Shown: positions 50,693 through 59,325 of the stretch, in pieces
Layout of the letters: each line of letters opens with the position of its first letter
How positions within the stretch are numbered: position 1 is the stretch's first letter
Source: Pricia antarctica
GTDB taxonomy: Bacteria; Bacteroidota; Bacteroidia; Flavobacteriales; Flavobacteriaceae
Reading direction: 5' to 3'
NCBI RefSeq assembly: GCF_900101815.1
Contig: NZ_FNAO01000008.1
Location: 150,027-214,026, forward strand
Length of the DNA stretch: 64,000 nt
The notes under the pieces: model-generated
Database searches by the model: none
What the model saw: only the letters and a program-made list of their open reading frames with translations
What the model was told of the DNA's origin: nothing
Translations under genes and position numbers: made by a program

Positions 50693-52915
50693 ATGATTCC
50701 AAAAGTATTTAGAGAGGTCATCGACCTTGGCGACGGTAGGGAAATTTCTATCGAGACCGGCAAATTGGCGAAGCAGGCCCACGGGTCCGTTGTCGTGCAA
50801 TCCGGTAAATGTATGCTGTTGTGTACGGTTGTATCCAACTACGAACAAAAAGATTTGCCTTTTCTGCCTTTAACGGTAGATTACCGTGAAAAATTTGCGG
50901 CTTCTGGCCGTTATCCCGGTGGGTTCTTTAAAAGGGAAGCCCGGCCCAGCGACGGCGAAGTATTGACCATGCGACTGGTAGACCGAGTTCTGCGTCCGCT
51001 TTTTCCAAAAAATTATAGCGCCGAAACCCAGGTGATGATTCAATTGATGTCCCACGACGATGATGTCATGCCGGATGCCATGGCCGGATTGGCAGCTTCT
51101 GCAGCCATTCAACTATCGGATTTTCCGTTTGAATGTGCCATTTCAGAAGCCCGTGTCGGCCGTGTCGATGGTGAATTCATTATCAATCCAAGCCGTGCGC
51201 AATTGGAGGAAAGCGATATTGATATGATTATCGGTGCCTCAGCGGATTCTGTGATGATGGTAGAAGGTGAAATGGACGAGATTTCCGAAGAGGACATGGT
51301 CGAGGCCATCAAATTTGCACATGAAGCCATCAAAAAACAGATCGATGCCCAAATGAAACTGGCCGACGCCTTCGGAAGAAAGGAAGTACGTGAGTGGGAA
51401 CAAGCATCCGAAGATACCGATTTGGAGAAAAAGATTCATGAGCTAGCGTATGACAAAGTGTATGCAGTGGCCAAGGCCGGTTCTGCAAAGCACGAACGCA
51501 GTGCAGCTTTTTCAGAAATCAAAGATGAGATAAAGGCTGGCTATTCCGAAGAAGAATTAGCGGAAAAAGGAGATTTGATTTCCGAATATTATCGCAAAGC
51601 AGAAAAAGCAGCGGTTCGGGACTTAACCCTTAACGAAGGTTTACGTTTAGACGGTAGAAAAACTGACGAGATCCGCCCCATCTGGTGCGAGATCGATTAT
51701 CTGCCATCTACACACGGATCCGCCATTTTCACAAGAGGGGAAACGCAAGCTTTGGCTACCGTTACTCTAGGTACATCCCGAGAAGCGAACAAAATTGACA
51801 TGCCTTCCTACGAAGGTGAGGAAACTTTCTATTTACATTATAACTTCCCACCGTTCTGTACCGGTGAGGCACGGCCCATCCGCGGTACTTCGCGAAGGGA
51901 AGTAGGTCACGGTAACCTGGCACAACGCGCCTTGAAAGGCATGATTCCAGCAGATTGCCCCTACACCGTTCGTGTAGTTTCCGAAGTATTGGAAAGCAAC
52001 GGATCTTCATCGATGGCCACTGTTTGTTCAGGTACTATGGCTTTGATGGATGCTGGGGTACAATTAAAGAAACCGGTTTCAGGTATCGCTATGGGATTGA
52101 TTTCCGATGGCGATTCCGGCAAATACGCCGTGTTGTCCGACATCCTTGGAGACGAGGATCACCTAGGCGATATGGACTTCAAAGTGACCGGTACCGCTGA
52201 TGGTATCACTGCTTGCCAAATGGACATCAAGGTAAAAGGACTGTCCTATGAAATCTTGGTCAAAGCCCTCAAGCAAGCTCAAGCCGGTCGTCTGCATATC
52301 CTAGAAAAACTGACGGATACTATTTCCGCGCCAAATACCGATGTGAAACCACATGCACCAAAAATGGTAACTACGGTAATTCCGAACGAATTTATCGGCG
52401 CCTTGATTGGTCCTGGTGGAAAAGTGATTCAGGAATTGCAGAAAGAAACCAAAACCACTATCGTTATCAACGAAGATCCCGTAACCGAGGAAGGTATCGT
52501 AGAAATATTAGGAACGGACCAAAATGGAATCGATGCCGTATTGGCGAAGATCGAGTCTTTGATGTTCAAACCCAAAGAAGGTAGCGTTTACGAGGTGAAG
52601 GTAATTAAAATGCTCGATTTTGGTGCCGTAGTCGAATATCAAGATGCTCCTGGTAACGAGATTTTACTGCACGTATCCGAGATTGCTTGGGAACGCACCG
52701 AGAATGTATCCGATGTGTTAAGTATGGGTGATGTGTTCGATGTGAAATATATGGGTATCGATAAACGAACCCGAAAAGACAGGGTATCGCGCAAGGTACT
52801 TATGGACAAACCGGAAGGCTACTCTGAACGACCACCTCGCAGCAACGACCGTGGCCGTGACGACCGCCGTGGCGGTGGAAGGGATAGTCGTGATCGCAAG
52901 CCGCGACGCGATTAA
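50693..52915 (+). CDS. pnp: Polyribonucleotide nucleotidyltransferase
   Basis: This trimeric 3'-5' exoribonuclease degrades RNA by phosphorolysis. The 740-residue protein has two RNase PH domains, with [20 protein letters not shown] early and [20 protein letters not shown] in the second domain near 390. KH ([20 protein letters not shown]) and S1 ([20 protein letters not shown]) domains follow. The C-terminal tail is an Arg/Gly/Asp-rich stretch ([20 protein letters not shown]) seen in the Bacteroidota enzyme. It ends immediately before a 7-bp tandem repeat and a terminator. Confidence 0.97.
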   Translation: MIPKVFREVIDLGDGREISIETGKLAKQAHGSVVVQSGKCMLLCTVVSNYEQKDLPFLPLTVDYREKFAASGRYPGGFFKREARPSDGEVLTMRLVDRVLRPLFPKNYSAETQVMIQLMSHDDDVMPDAMAGLAASAAIQLSDFPFECAISEARVGRVDGEFIINPSRAQLEESDIDMIIGASADSVMMVEGEMDEISEEDMVEAIKFAHEAIKKQIDAQMKLADAFGRKEVREWEQASEDTDLEKKIHELAYDKVYAVAKAGSAKHERSAAFSEIKDEIKAGYSEEELAEKGDLISEYYRKAEKAAVRDLTLNEGLRLDGRKTDEIRPIWCEIDYLPSTHGSAIFTRGETQALATVTLGTSREANKIDMPSYEGEETFYLHYNFPPFCTGEARPIRGTSRREVGHGNLAQRALKGMIPADCPYTVRVVSEVLESNGSSSMATVCSGTMALMDAGVQLKKPVSGIAMGLISDGDSGKYAVLSDILGDEDHLGDMDFKVTGTADGITACQMDIKVKGLSYEILVKALKQAQAGRLHILEKLTDTISAPNTDVKPHAPKMVTTVIPNEFIGALIGPGGKVIQELQKETKTTIVINEDPVTEEGIVEILGTDQNGIDAVLAKIESLMFKPKEGSVYEVKVIKMLDFGAVVEYQDAPGNEILLHVSEIAWERTENVSDVLSMGDVFDVKYMGIDKRTRKDRVSRKVLMDKPEGYSERPPRSNDRGRDDRRGGGRDSRDRKPRRD

Positions 52916-52943
52916 ACGCTAGACGCTAGACGCTAGACGCTAG
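52916..52943. repeat. 7-bp tandem repeat after the pnp stop codon
   Basis: Four exact copies of ACGCTAG start at the base after the pnp stop codon and end 10 bp before the terminator stem. It encodes nothing. Confidence 0.85.
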
Positions 52944-52953
52944 ACCAAAATAA

Positions 52954-52989
52954 AAAAAGCCCCGTTCAACTCGATGAACGGGGCTTTTT
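52954..52989 (+). terminator. Rho-independent terminator after pnp
   Basis: A 15-bp stem (AAAAAGCCCCGTTCA with TGAACGGGGCTTTTT) closes a 6-nt loop and carries its own T run. Confidence 0.9.
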
Positions 52990-53142
52990 AATGGAATTCA
53001 CCGAAAAAATCCACTTTTTTCACCCCAATTGTAACATTTCACGCTTTTTTACGTATAAGTATATGCAGCTTATGCGAAGAACCGGTTTTTACCCAACTAT
53101 ATACGGGCTCTTTGAAGCTTAACTAGAAAAGGAAATTTAGCG

Positions 53143-54006
53143 ATGAGACAGTTAAAGATTACCAAACAGGTCACCAACAGGGAGACCGCATCATTGGACA
53201 AGTATTTGCAGGAAATCGGGAAAGTCGATTTGATTACTGCCGATGAAGAAGTAGAATTGGCACAACGAATCAAGAAAGGCGACCAGATCGCACTTGAAAA
53301 ATTGACCAAGGCCAACCTTCGTTTCGTAGTATCGGTCGCCAAACAATATCAGAACCAAGGCCTTACATTACCCGATTTGATCAACGAGGGCAACCTCGGC
53401 CTGATCAAAGCCGCACAGCGCTTTGACGAAACCCGTGGATTTAAATTTATATCCTACGCCGTTTGGTGGATCCGTCAATCGATTTTGCAGGCTTTGGCCG
53501 AGCAATCACGTATCGTACGTTTGCCCTTGAACAAAATCGGTTCCATCAACAAGATCAATAAGACTTTTGCTTTCTTGGAGCAGGCTCACGAACGTATGCC
53601 CAGTGCCGAAGAAATTGCCAAGGAATTGGATATGACCGTCGAAGACGTAAAACAATCCCTGAAAAACTCCGGTCGCCATGTATCTATGGATGCACCTTTG
53701 ATCGACGGTGAGGATTCCAACCTGTATGATGTACTTCGTAGCGGGGAATCGCCCAACCCCGATAAGGAACTTTTGCAGGAATCGCTTCGGGTAGAGATCG
53801 AACGCTCTTTGGAGACTTTGACCCCAAGGGAAGCCGATGTCATCCGTTTGTATTTCGGTCTCGCCGGACAACATTCGATGACCTTGGAAGAAATCGGCGA
53901 AACCTTTGACCTTACCCGGGAACGCGTTCGCCAGATTAAGGAAAAAGCGATACGACGATTGAAGCATACCTCTAGAAGCAAGATATTAAAAACCTATTTA
54001 GGTTAA
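53143..54006 (+). CDS. rpoD: Primary RNA polymerase sigma factor RpoD/SigA
   Basis: The housekeeping sigma factor, 287 residues. It lacks region 1.1 and keeps region 1.2 ([20 protein letters not shown]), region 2 ([60 protein letters not shown]), region 3 and region 4 ([20 protein letters not shown]). This short form is the Bacteroidota primary sigma that recognises TTTG/TAnnTTTG promoters, many of which appear in this window. It is monocistronic and ends at a terminator. Confidence 0.95.
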   Translation: MRQLKITKQVTNRETASLDKYLQEIGKVDLITADEEVELAQRIKKGDQIALEKLTKANLRFVVSVAKQYQNQGLTLPDLINEGNLGLIKAAQRFDETRGFKFISYAVWWIRQSILQALAEQSRIVRLPLNKIGSINKINKTFAFLEQAHERMPSAEEIAKELDMTVEDVKQSLKNSGRHVSMDAPLIDGEDSNLYDVLRSGESPNPDKELLQESLRVEIERSLETLTPREADVIRLYFGLAGQHSMTLEEIGETFDLTRERVRQIKEKAIRRLKHTSRSKILKTYLG

Positions 54007-54132
54007 ATAAATGCCGTATCGAGCCAAAAAAATTGTGCGTTAAATAATCCTTAAATTGGAAAATTGGCATATAAGTTGTAATTTTAAAGTAACAACAGTT
54101 TATCATGACTGTTCGTTTTTTGATTGATGAAT

Positions 54133-54160
54133 AAACTCCGGCTGATTACCGGAGTTTTTT
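54133..54160 (+). terminator. Rho-independent terminator after rpoD
   Basis: AAACTCCGG (54133-54141) pairs with CCGGAGTTT (54149-54157) around a 7-nt loop, followed by T residues. It lies 127 bp after the rpoD stop codon. Confidence 0.8.
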
Positions 54161-54237
54161 CGTTTCGGTGGCAGCCCTTCTTTACAACTTTGACAAAGTT
54201 TAATCGGCAATTTTTACTAGAATGACAACTGCTTACG

Positions 54238-54245
54238 TATTTTTG
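54238..54245 (+). promoter_or_regulatory. Putative -7 promoter element for the VF530-trmL unit
   Basis: TATTTTTG matches TAnnTTTG and ends 8 bp before the VF530 ATG. Confidence 0.45.
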
Positions 54246-54253
54246 TTTTGATT

Positions 54254-54484
54254 ATGAAAAACAAGGCATCAAACCAGCCCAACAACCCACTACACGGAGT
54301 AAAGCTAACGGATATTCTTGAACAAATTACCCAGAAATACACTTGGGAGCAGCTCGCCGACCGTATTGACATCAACTGCTTCAAAAGCAACCCTACTATA
54401 AAATCATCGCTAAAATTTTTAAGGCGCACACCTTGGGCTAGGGAAAAAGTCGAACACCTCTATTTAAAATCCATCAAAAAATAA
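54254..54484 (+). CDS. VF530 family protein (DUF2132)
   Basis: A 76-residue DNA-binding-like protein of the VF530 family. The family pattern is NNPLHGVKLTDILEQITQKY, then WEQLADRIDINCFKSNPTIK and SSLKFLRRTPWAREKVEHLY. Members form a small helical fold of unknown role. The stop codon overlaps the trmL start by one base (TAATG), so translation is coupled. The ATG at 54254 is used; the TTG two codons upstream is not required. Confidence 0.9.
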   Translation: MKNKASNQPNNPLHGVKLTDILEQITQKYTWEQLADRIDINCFKSNPTIKSSLKFLRRTPWAREKVEHLYLKSIKK

Positions 54485-54942
54485 TGGCGTTCAACATTGT
54501 GCTTATTGAACCTGAAATACCTAATAATACGGGAAACATCGGCCGTTTGGCTTTGGCAACCGGTTCACATCTACATCTTGTAAAACCCTTTGGATTCGAA
54601 TTGATCGATAAGCGCCTAAAACGTGCAGGACTTGATTATTGGCAGTACTTGTCAATATCCATTTATGAAAATAGTGATGCATTTTTCTCCCAGCATTCGG
54701 ATAAAACCAAGGTCTATTTTTCAAGCCATGGCGAAAGGAACCATTGGTCCATTGATTATAAGGACGATCTTTTTCTGATTTTTGGGAAGGAGTCCGTTGG
54801 GCTATCCGAAGAAATCACTGAAAAGCATAGGGACAACCTGTATAAGATTCCACTTTATAGCGAACACATACGCAGTTTGAATTTGGCGAATGCCGTTGGT
54901 ATTGTGGTTTATGAAGGGTTAAGGCAACAAACGAACCCGTAG
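54484..54942 (+). CDS. trmL: tRNA (cytidine/uridine-2'-O-)-methyltransferase TrmL
   Basis: A 152-residue minimal SPOUT enzyme that methylates the wobble base ribose of certain leucine tRNAs. Motifs are LIEPEIPNNTGNIGRLALAT near residue 7, FGKESVGLSEEI near 100, and the C-terminal knot IPLYSEHIRSLNLANAVGIV. The length and layout are typical of TrmL/YibK. It overlaps VF530 by one base and converges with the remnant of a hydrolase gene. Confidence 0.95.
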   Translation: MAFNIVLIEPEIPNNTGNIGRLALATGSHLHLVKPFGFELIDKRLKRAGLDYWQYLSISIYENSDAFFSQHSDKTKVYFSSHGERNHWSIDYKDDLFLIFGKESVGLSEEITEKHRDNLYKIPLYSEHIRSLNLANAVGIVVYEGLRQQTNP

Positions 54943-55060
54943 CGAAACTCCCTTGGGCCAGCATAGCAATGAGATGAACCCTGAAAAAGTCTATCCCACA
55001 GTCACAATCAAAGCTATTCGCCATAATCGTTTTAGCAAATCCTAAAGAGTGCAACGTATT

Positions 55061-55492
55061 CACTTCCTCCACCACAAAAAAACCATCATTGCCTTGAGAC
55101 TGATATAAGGGCATAAAGATAAAAGCATCCCAAACGCTTCGGATGTTCGCTCCGTTTTGAATAGCCGAAAATTCCCCTTTTTTGATGGACTGAAAATTAT
55201 TATAACCGGGTTGCATCCCGAACTGGTCGTATTCTTCAAGACTTTGCCTATGAATAATTTCAAAAGTCCTTTGATTACCAACTTCTTGCACGGAGATGCA
55301 GGGCAGGCTGTCGGAGGAAGTGCTATGGCAATCCAAGAAATATCTTTTAGGCGATTGCGCCTTGAGCGCATCGATAATCTCGAACATTTCTCCCTTCCCA
55401 TTCGTATCTTTGGCTCCCGAATCCACATTTTTTTCGATCCAGGTCCGATTAAGGTTCTTGTCTATGTAGCGTAGCGCTTCGAACGCCCACAA
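55061..55492 (-). pseudogene. Truncated succinylglutamate desuccinylase/aspartoacylase-type gene
   Basis: A fragment with strong similarity to the M14-like hydrolase family, but broken in three ways. The N-terminal part with the GxHGxE zinc motif is missing; the frame opens at a TTG at 55492 just after a stop codon, into FEALRYIDKNLNRTWIEKN. The middle block SPKRYFLDCHSTSSDSLPCI still has the zinc-binding His. After ISVQEVG (about 55276) it jumps directly to TFEIIHRQSLEEYDQFGMQP, skipping what is normally over 100 residues. Similarity stops at FFVVEEV, after which the frame continues through unrelated sequence and overlaps trmL on the other strand. Not functional. Confidence 0.75.
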
Positions 55493-55497
55493 TTACG

Positions 55498-55505
55498 TAC
55501 CTTTG
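55498..55505 (+). promoter_or_regulatory. Putative -7 promoter element for rpe
   Basis: TACCTTTG matches TAnnTTTG, 39 bp before the rpe ATG. It overlaps the beginning of the adjoining pseudogene region. Confidence 0.45.
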
Positions 55506-55544
55506 TATTTTATTTATAATAAACCGATGTGTTAAAGTATACCG

Positions 55545-56207
55545 ATGAGCGAAACAAAAATAGCCCCTTCCCTACTCGCCGCCGATTTCGGCAACTTACA
55601 GCGAGATATCGAACTGGTCAATAAAAGTGAGGCAGATTGGCACCATATCGATATTATGGATGGCCTCTTCGTACCCAATATCTCCTACGGTATGCCCGTA
55701 GTAAAGACGATTGCCCAATATGCCACAAAACCTTTGGACGTACATTTAATGATTGTAGATCCCGACCGCTACATCAAGACTTTTGCAGAACTGGGAGCCA
55801 CAAACCTCACCGTACACTATGAAGCCTGTACCCATTTGCACCGAACCATACAGGCTATCAAAGCAGAAGGTATGAAAGCTGGTGTAGCCCTGAACCCACA
55901 TACCAATATCTTGCTTTTAGAGGATGTTATAAAGGATATCGATGTCGTACTAGTCATGAGTGTAAACCCGGGCTTCGGTGGGCAGTCCTTTATCGAAAAT
56001 ACCTATGAAAAAGTAAGGGCATTGCGGGAACTCATTACGAACAAAAAATCAAAGGCTCTTATCGAAATCGATGGAGGAGTTACCTCTAAAAATGCGAAAA
56101 ACCTTGTAAAGGCAGGCGCAGATGTACTGGTCGCCGGCAGTTTTGTTTTTAAGAGCGATGACCCGACCGCGACTATTAAAGAACTTAAAGAAAGTGCAGA
56201 CCAATGA
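55545..56207 (+). CDS. rpe: Ribulose-phosphate 3-epimerase
   Basis: This TIM-barrel enzyme interconverts ribulose 5-phosphate and xylulose 5-phosphate in the pentose phosphate pathway. The 220-residue protein shows the expected metal and phosphate sites: IAPSLLAADFGNLQRDIELV, WHHIDIMDGLFVPNISYG, LDVHLMIVDPDRYIKTF, VMSVNPGFGGQSFIENTYEK and EIDGGVTSKNAKNLVKAGAD. The stop codon overlaps the ypdA ATG by 4 bp (ATGA). Confidence 0.96.
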   Translation: MSETKIAPSLLAADFGNLQRDIELVNKSEADWHHIDIMDGLFVPNISYGMPVVKTIAQYATKPLDVHLMIVDPDRYIKTFAELGATNLTVHYEACTHLHRTIQAIKAEGMKAGVALNPHTNILLLEDVIKDIDVVLVMSVNPGFGGQSFIENTYEKVRALRELITNKKSKALIEIDGGVTSKNAKNLVKAGADVLVAGSFVFKSDDPTATIKELKESADQ

Positions 56208-57187
56208 AGCAGTTTGATGTCATTATTGTAGGGGGCGGCCCCATCGGAATTGCTTGTGGTCTTGCGGCGAAAACGAAGGGACTGAGCTACGTAATCCTTG
56301 AAAAAGGGCCCATTGTAAATTCCCTTTTCTACTATCCGGTAAACATGCAATTTTTTTCTTCATCGGAAAAGCTTGAAATCGATGGAATTCCCTTTATCAG
56401 CAACGAAGCCAAACCGAAGCGCAACGAGGCCTTGGAATATTATAGAAGGATTGTCACTTCGAACCAATTGGACATCCAGCTTTTTGAGAAGGTGGAAAAC
56501 GTTGAAAAAAGGGATGGTCGATTTACCGTTATTTCCAATAAGAATAGTTATTCGGCTTCCAATGTGATAATAGCCACGGGCTTCTACGATTTGCCGAACA
56601 GAATGAACGTACCCGGGGAGAATCTTCCAAAAACTTCACACTATTACGACGACCCCCACTTTTACGCCAACCAAAAACTGGTCGTTGTGGGCGCCAGCAA
56701 TTCCGCGATCGACGCGGCCCTGGAATGTTGGCGGAAAGGAGCGGAAGTTTCCCTGATTATCCGCGGATCTGAGGTGGGGCAGCGGGTAAAATATTGGGTG
56801 CGGCCCGATATCATAAACCGAATCGAAGAAGGCAGCATCAAAGCCTACTATAACACCACCATACAAGAAATCAGGGAAACGGAAATCCTTATTGATACGC
56901 CTGAAGGACCGGTTACCCTCGAAAATGATTTTGTGCTGGCGCTTACTGGGTACAAGCCGAATTTTGCTTTCCTCAAAAAACTGGGTATCGAACTCTCCGA
57001 CGATGAGAAAAAACTACCGCAATACAATCCCGAAACCATGGAAACCAATGTTGACGGACTCTATCTGGCCGGCGTTATCTGCGGGGGCATGGAAACCCAC
57101 AAATGGTTTATCGAGAATTCGAGGATTCATGCGAAGATTATCATGAACGCCATACTTCACGAAAATTCCAAGATCGTGGAGGCATAA
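56204..57187 (+). CDS. ypdA: YpdA family bacillithiol disulfide reductase (putative)
   Basis: A 327-residue FAD/NAD(P)H oxidoreductase. The FAD motif is FDVIIVGGGPIGIACGLAAK at the start, the NAD(P) motif is KLVVVGASNSAIDAALECWR near residue 163, and a second FAD block is NVDGLYLAGVICGGMETHKW. The family reduces bacillithiol disulfide in Firmicutes; many Bacteroidota carry homologues and can make bacillithiol. Its start codon overlaps the rpe stop by 4 bp, so the two are coupled. The coupling suggests a link to the NADPH-producing pentose pathway, which is inference. Confidence 0.85.
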   Translation: MKQFDVIIVGGGPIGIACGLAAKTKGLSYVILEKGPIVNSLFYYPVNMQFFSSSEKLEIDGIPFISNEAKPKRNEALEYYRRIVTSNQLDIQLFEKVENVEKRDGRFTVISNKNSYSASNVIIATGFYDLPNRMNVPGENLPKTSHYYDDPHFYANQKLVVVGASNSAIDAALECWRKGAEVSLIIRGSEVGQRVKYWVRPDIINRIEEGSIKAYYNTTIQEIRETEILIDTPEGPVTLENDFVLALTGYKPNFAFLKKLGIELSDDEKKLPQYNPETMETNVDGLYLAGVICGGMETHKWFIENSRIHAKIIMNAILHENSKIVEA

Positions 57188-57423
57188 CGACTGACAGAGA
57201 AATACGAATCGGCTTAAGCGCTGACTAGGATAATCTCAACAAACAGTCTAAAGATAGGGACAATTGAGTCCAGATTTTTCAATTCACCTCGGATTCCTTT
57301 AAGACTGCGAGAATATCGATTTTTCGGGTTTTAGCCCAACCCCGATACTTCAAGCCTATCGTAAAGCACCGTTATGCGTATGTGTTAAGACCTAAGTCAA
57401 AACAAAAAATAAATCCTCTAAAG

Positions 57424-58359
57424 ATGAATCAACTTTTTTCCTTGGCAATACATGGCGGGGCGGGTACCTTGGTGAAAGGCCAAATGACCACTGAAAAAGA
57501 AATCGCCTATAAAAAAGTTCTGGAATTTGCCCTTGACGAAGGCTATGCCCTTTTAAAAGAGGGAGCATCGTCAGTAGACGCCGTGGAGCGGGCCGTTGAA
57601 GTACTCGAAGATTCCCCACTCTTCAACGCGGGCAAGGGCAGCGTTTTTACCGCCGATGGAAACCACGAAATGGATGCCGCCATCATGAACGGAAAAACTT
57701 TGGATGCCGGAGCAGTTTCACTAATTCATGGTATTAAAAATCCCATTAGGCTAGCCCGCGACGTCATGGAAAAAAGCGAGCATATCTTTTTGGCGGCAGA
57801 AGGCGCGATGCAGTTTGCCCAAAGCCTGAATTACAACTTAGAGGATGCTTCCTATTTCTATGATGAATTTCGTTATCAACAGTGGCAGGACATCAAGGGC
57901 ACCGACAGTTTTCAATTGGACCATTCCGGCAAAAAAGAATCCAAATTCGGCACCGTTGGCGCCGTGGCCTGCGATCAACAGGGCAATCTTGCCGCTGCTA
58001 CCTCGACGGGAGGTATGACCAATAAGCGCTTTGGGCGTGTAGGTGACAGTCCCATGATTGGCGTCGGCAACTATGCAAATAACAAAACTTGTGCCGTGAG
58101 CTGTACCGGTAGCGGTGAATTTTTTATAAAGGGAGTGGTAGCCTATGATGTATCTTGCCTTATGGAATACAAAGGCCTTTCGCTGAGCGAAGCAGCTTCA
58201 GAAGTAATCAACAAACGTCTGTTGTACATCGGCGGTGATGGCGGACTGATCGCGGTCGATAGTAACGGCAACATCGCTATGCCTTTCAATACAGAGGGAA
58301 TGTATCGGGGGAGTAAAACATCATTAGGGGAAAAAAAGATTTCAATTTATGGGGAGTGA
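57424..58359 (+). CDS. iaaA: Isoaspartyl peptidase/L-asparaginase
   Basis: An N-terminal nucleophile hydrolase of 311 residues, matured by self-cleavage before Thr177 (SKFGTVGAVACD). Other motifs are AIHGGAGTLVKGQM near the start, LFNAGKGSVFTADGNHEMDA, and the substrate loop GRVGDSPMIGVGNYANN with VSCTGSGEFFIKG. It cleaves beta-aspartyl dipeptides; next to cyanophycinase it should hydrolyse the beta-Asp-Arg released from cyanophycin. I use the ATG at 57424, since the in-frame codon at 57382 adds an unsupported basic tail. A 236-bp gap without recognised features precedes it. Confidence 0.93.
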   Translation: MNQLFSLAIHGGAGTLVKGQMTTEKEIAYKKVLEFALDEGYALLKEGASSVDAVERAVEVLEDSPLFNAGKGSVFTADGNHEMDAAIMNGKTLDAGAVSLIHGIKNPIRLARDVMEKSEHIFLAAEGAMQFAQSLNYNLEDASYFYDEFRYQQWQDIKGTDSFQLDHSGKKESKFGTVGAVACDQQGNLAAATSTGGMTNKRFGRVGDSPMIGVGNYANNKTCAVSCTGSGEFFIKGVVAYDVSCLMEYKGLSLSEAASEVINKRLLYIGGDGGLIAVDSNGNIAMPFNTEGMYRGSKTSLGEKKISIYGE

Positions 58360-58366
58360 AAAATTT

Positions 58367-59230
58367 TTAGTCCACCATAAAAGCTTTATCGGAAGGCACA
58401 ACTTTTAGGTTCCGCTCTTGAATATTGAAGCGGTCACCATTGGCCAGAATATGGGTCTTGAGGTTTGAAATCGACATCGGCATCCCTTTATTCAATAACT
58501 TTTCGTTATTGTGCCTAATTTCGCTCGGATCAAAGAGAATGACCATGCCCGAGCCGATTACCTCGAAGGTATTGCAGTTTTTGATGACCAAACCGGTATC
58601 CTCGGCAAGACCGACACCCAGAAGCTCTGGAAACCTTGCTATTGCTTCTGCCAATCGTCCAAAACGCCCTCGTGTAATGAAATGAGAGTCTATGACCAGG
58701 TTAGGTATAAATCCCATACCCTGCCTCATTCGCACGGCCCCTTTAATAAAAGCCTCTTTACCGCTACCCCCAGAAATCATTTCCATTGACATGCACATGG
58801 CACCGGCACTGGTTCCCGCTATTACTATTTTCTCGTTTTTATACCGTTCCGAAAGAATATTGTGAAGCGTGCTTCCCCCGATCTTTTGGACGATTTTAAA
58901 TTGACTGCCACCAGAAAACATAACACAATCCGCCTGTTCAATGGTAGCGATATTTTGCCGATTTTCGGAATCTTTTTGCTCTCGGATATCGACGATATTG
59001 ACATTAGCGCATCCCAATCTATCGAAGGCCTTTATGTAGTTATCCGAAACTTCGTTGGGTATGCTTGAGGCGGTCGGAATTACGGCGATCGATTTATCAC
59101 ATCCCCCACATTCCTTGGCCACCCTGGCCAAAATACCCTCCTCAATAAATTCAAGATGATATTTTTCCTTTGTTTCTATCCCTTTATCTTCGTTTCCCCC
59201 GATGGGAATCAGTATACCTTTTATTTGCAT
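58367..59230 (-). CDS. cphB: Cyanophycinase
   Basis: This exopeptidase cuts beta-Asp-Arg dipeptides from cyanophycin. The 287-residue S51-like serine peptidase has the nucleophile in IAGTSAGAMCMSMEMISGGS and the catalytic block SHFITRGRFGRLAEAIARFP, typical of CphB. The ATG at 59230 is used. It converges on iaaA (7 bp apart) and is divergent from cphA, with a 95-bp gap that carries a -7 element for this strand. Confidence 0.92.
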   Translation of the reverse strand: MQIKGILIPIGGNEDKGIETKEKYHLEFIEEGILARVAKECGGCDKSIAVIPTASSIPNEVSDNYIKAFDRLGCANVNIVDIREQKDSENRQNIATIEQADCVMFSGGSQFKIVQKIGGSTLHNILSERYKNEKIVIAGTSAGAMCMSMEMISGGSGKEAFIKGAVRMRQGMGFIPNLVIDSHFITRGRFGRLAEAIARFPELLGVGLAEDTGLVIKNCNTFEVIGSGMVILFDPSEIRHNNEKLLNKGMPMSISNLKTHILANGDRFNIQERNLKVVPSDKAFMVD

Positions 59231-59252
59231 CAAAAATTTACAGTTTTGAACG

Positions 59253-59260
59253 CAAAAATA
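59253..59260 (-). promoter_or_regulatory. Putative -7 promoter element for cphB
   Basis: TATTTTTG on the minus strand, 22 bp before the cphB ATG. On the plus strand the same gap holds TATATTTA at 59286-59293, a possible cphA element with TTG 16 bp upstream. Confidence 0.45.
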
Positions 59261-59325
59261 CGGGTATTGTTGTGGAATTTAGGATTATATTTATAAAATT
59301 CCAGATATGCACTAATAATCATTAC

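Noticed and set aside
52916-52943. CRISPR repeat
   Set aside because: Seven-base units without spacers are a simple tandem repeat, not a CRISPR array.
54815-55492. Intact 225-residue hydrolase gene
   Set aside because: It lacks the N-terminal zinc motif, has an internal deletion, and its C-terminal 80 residues are unrelated and overlap trmL.
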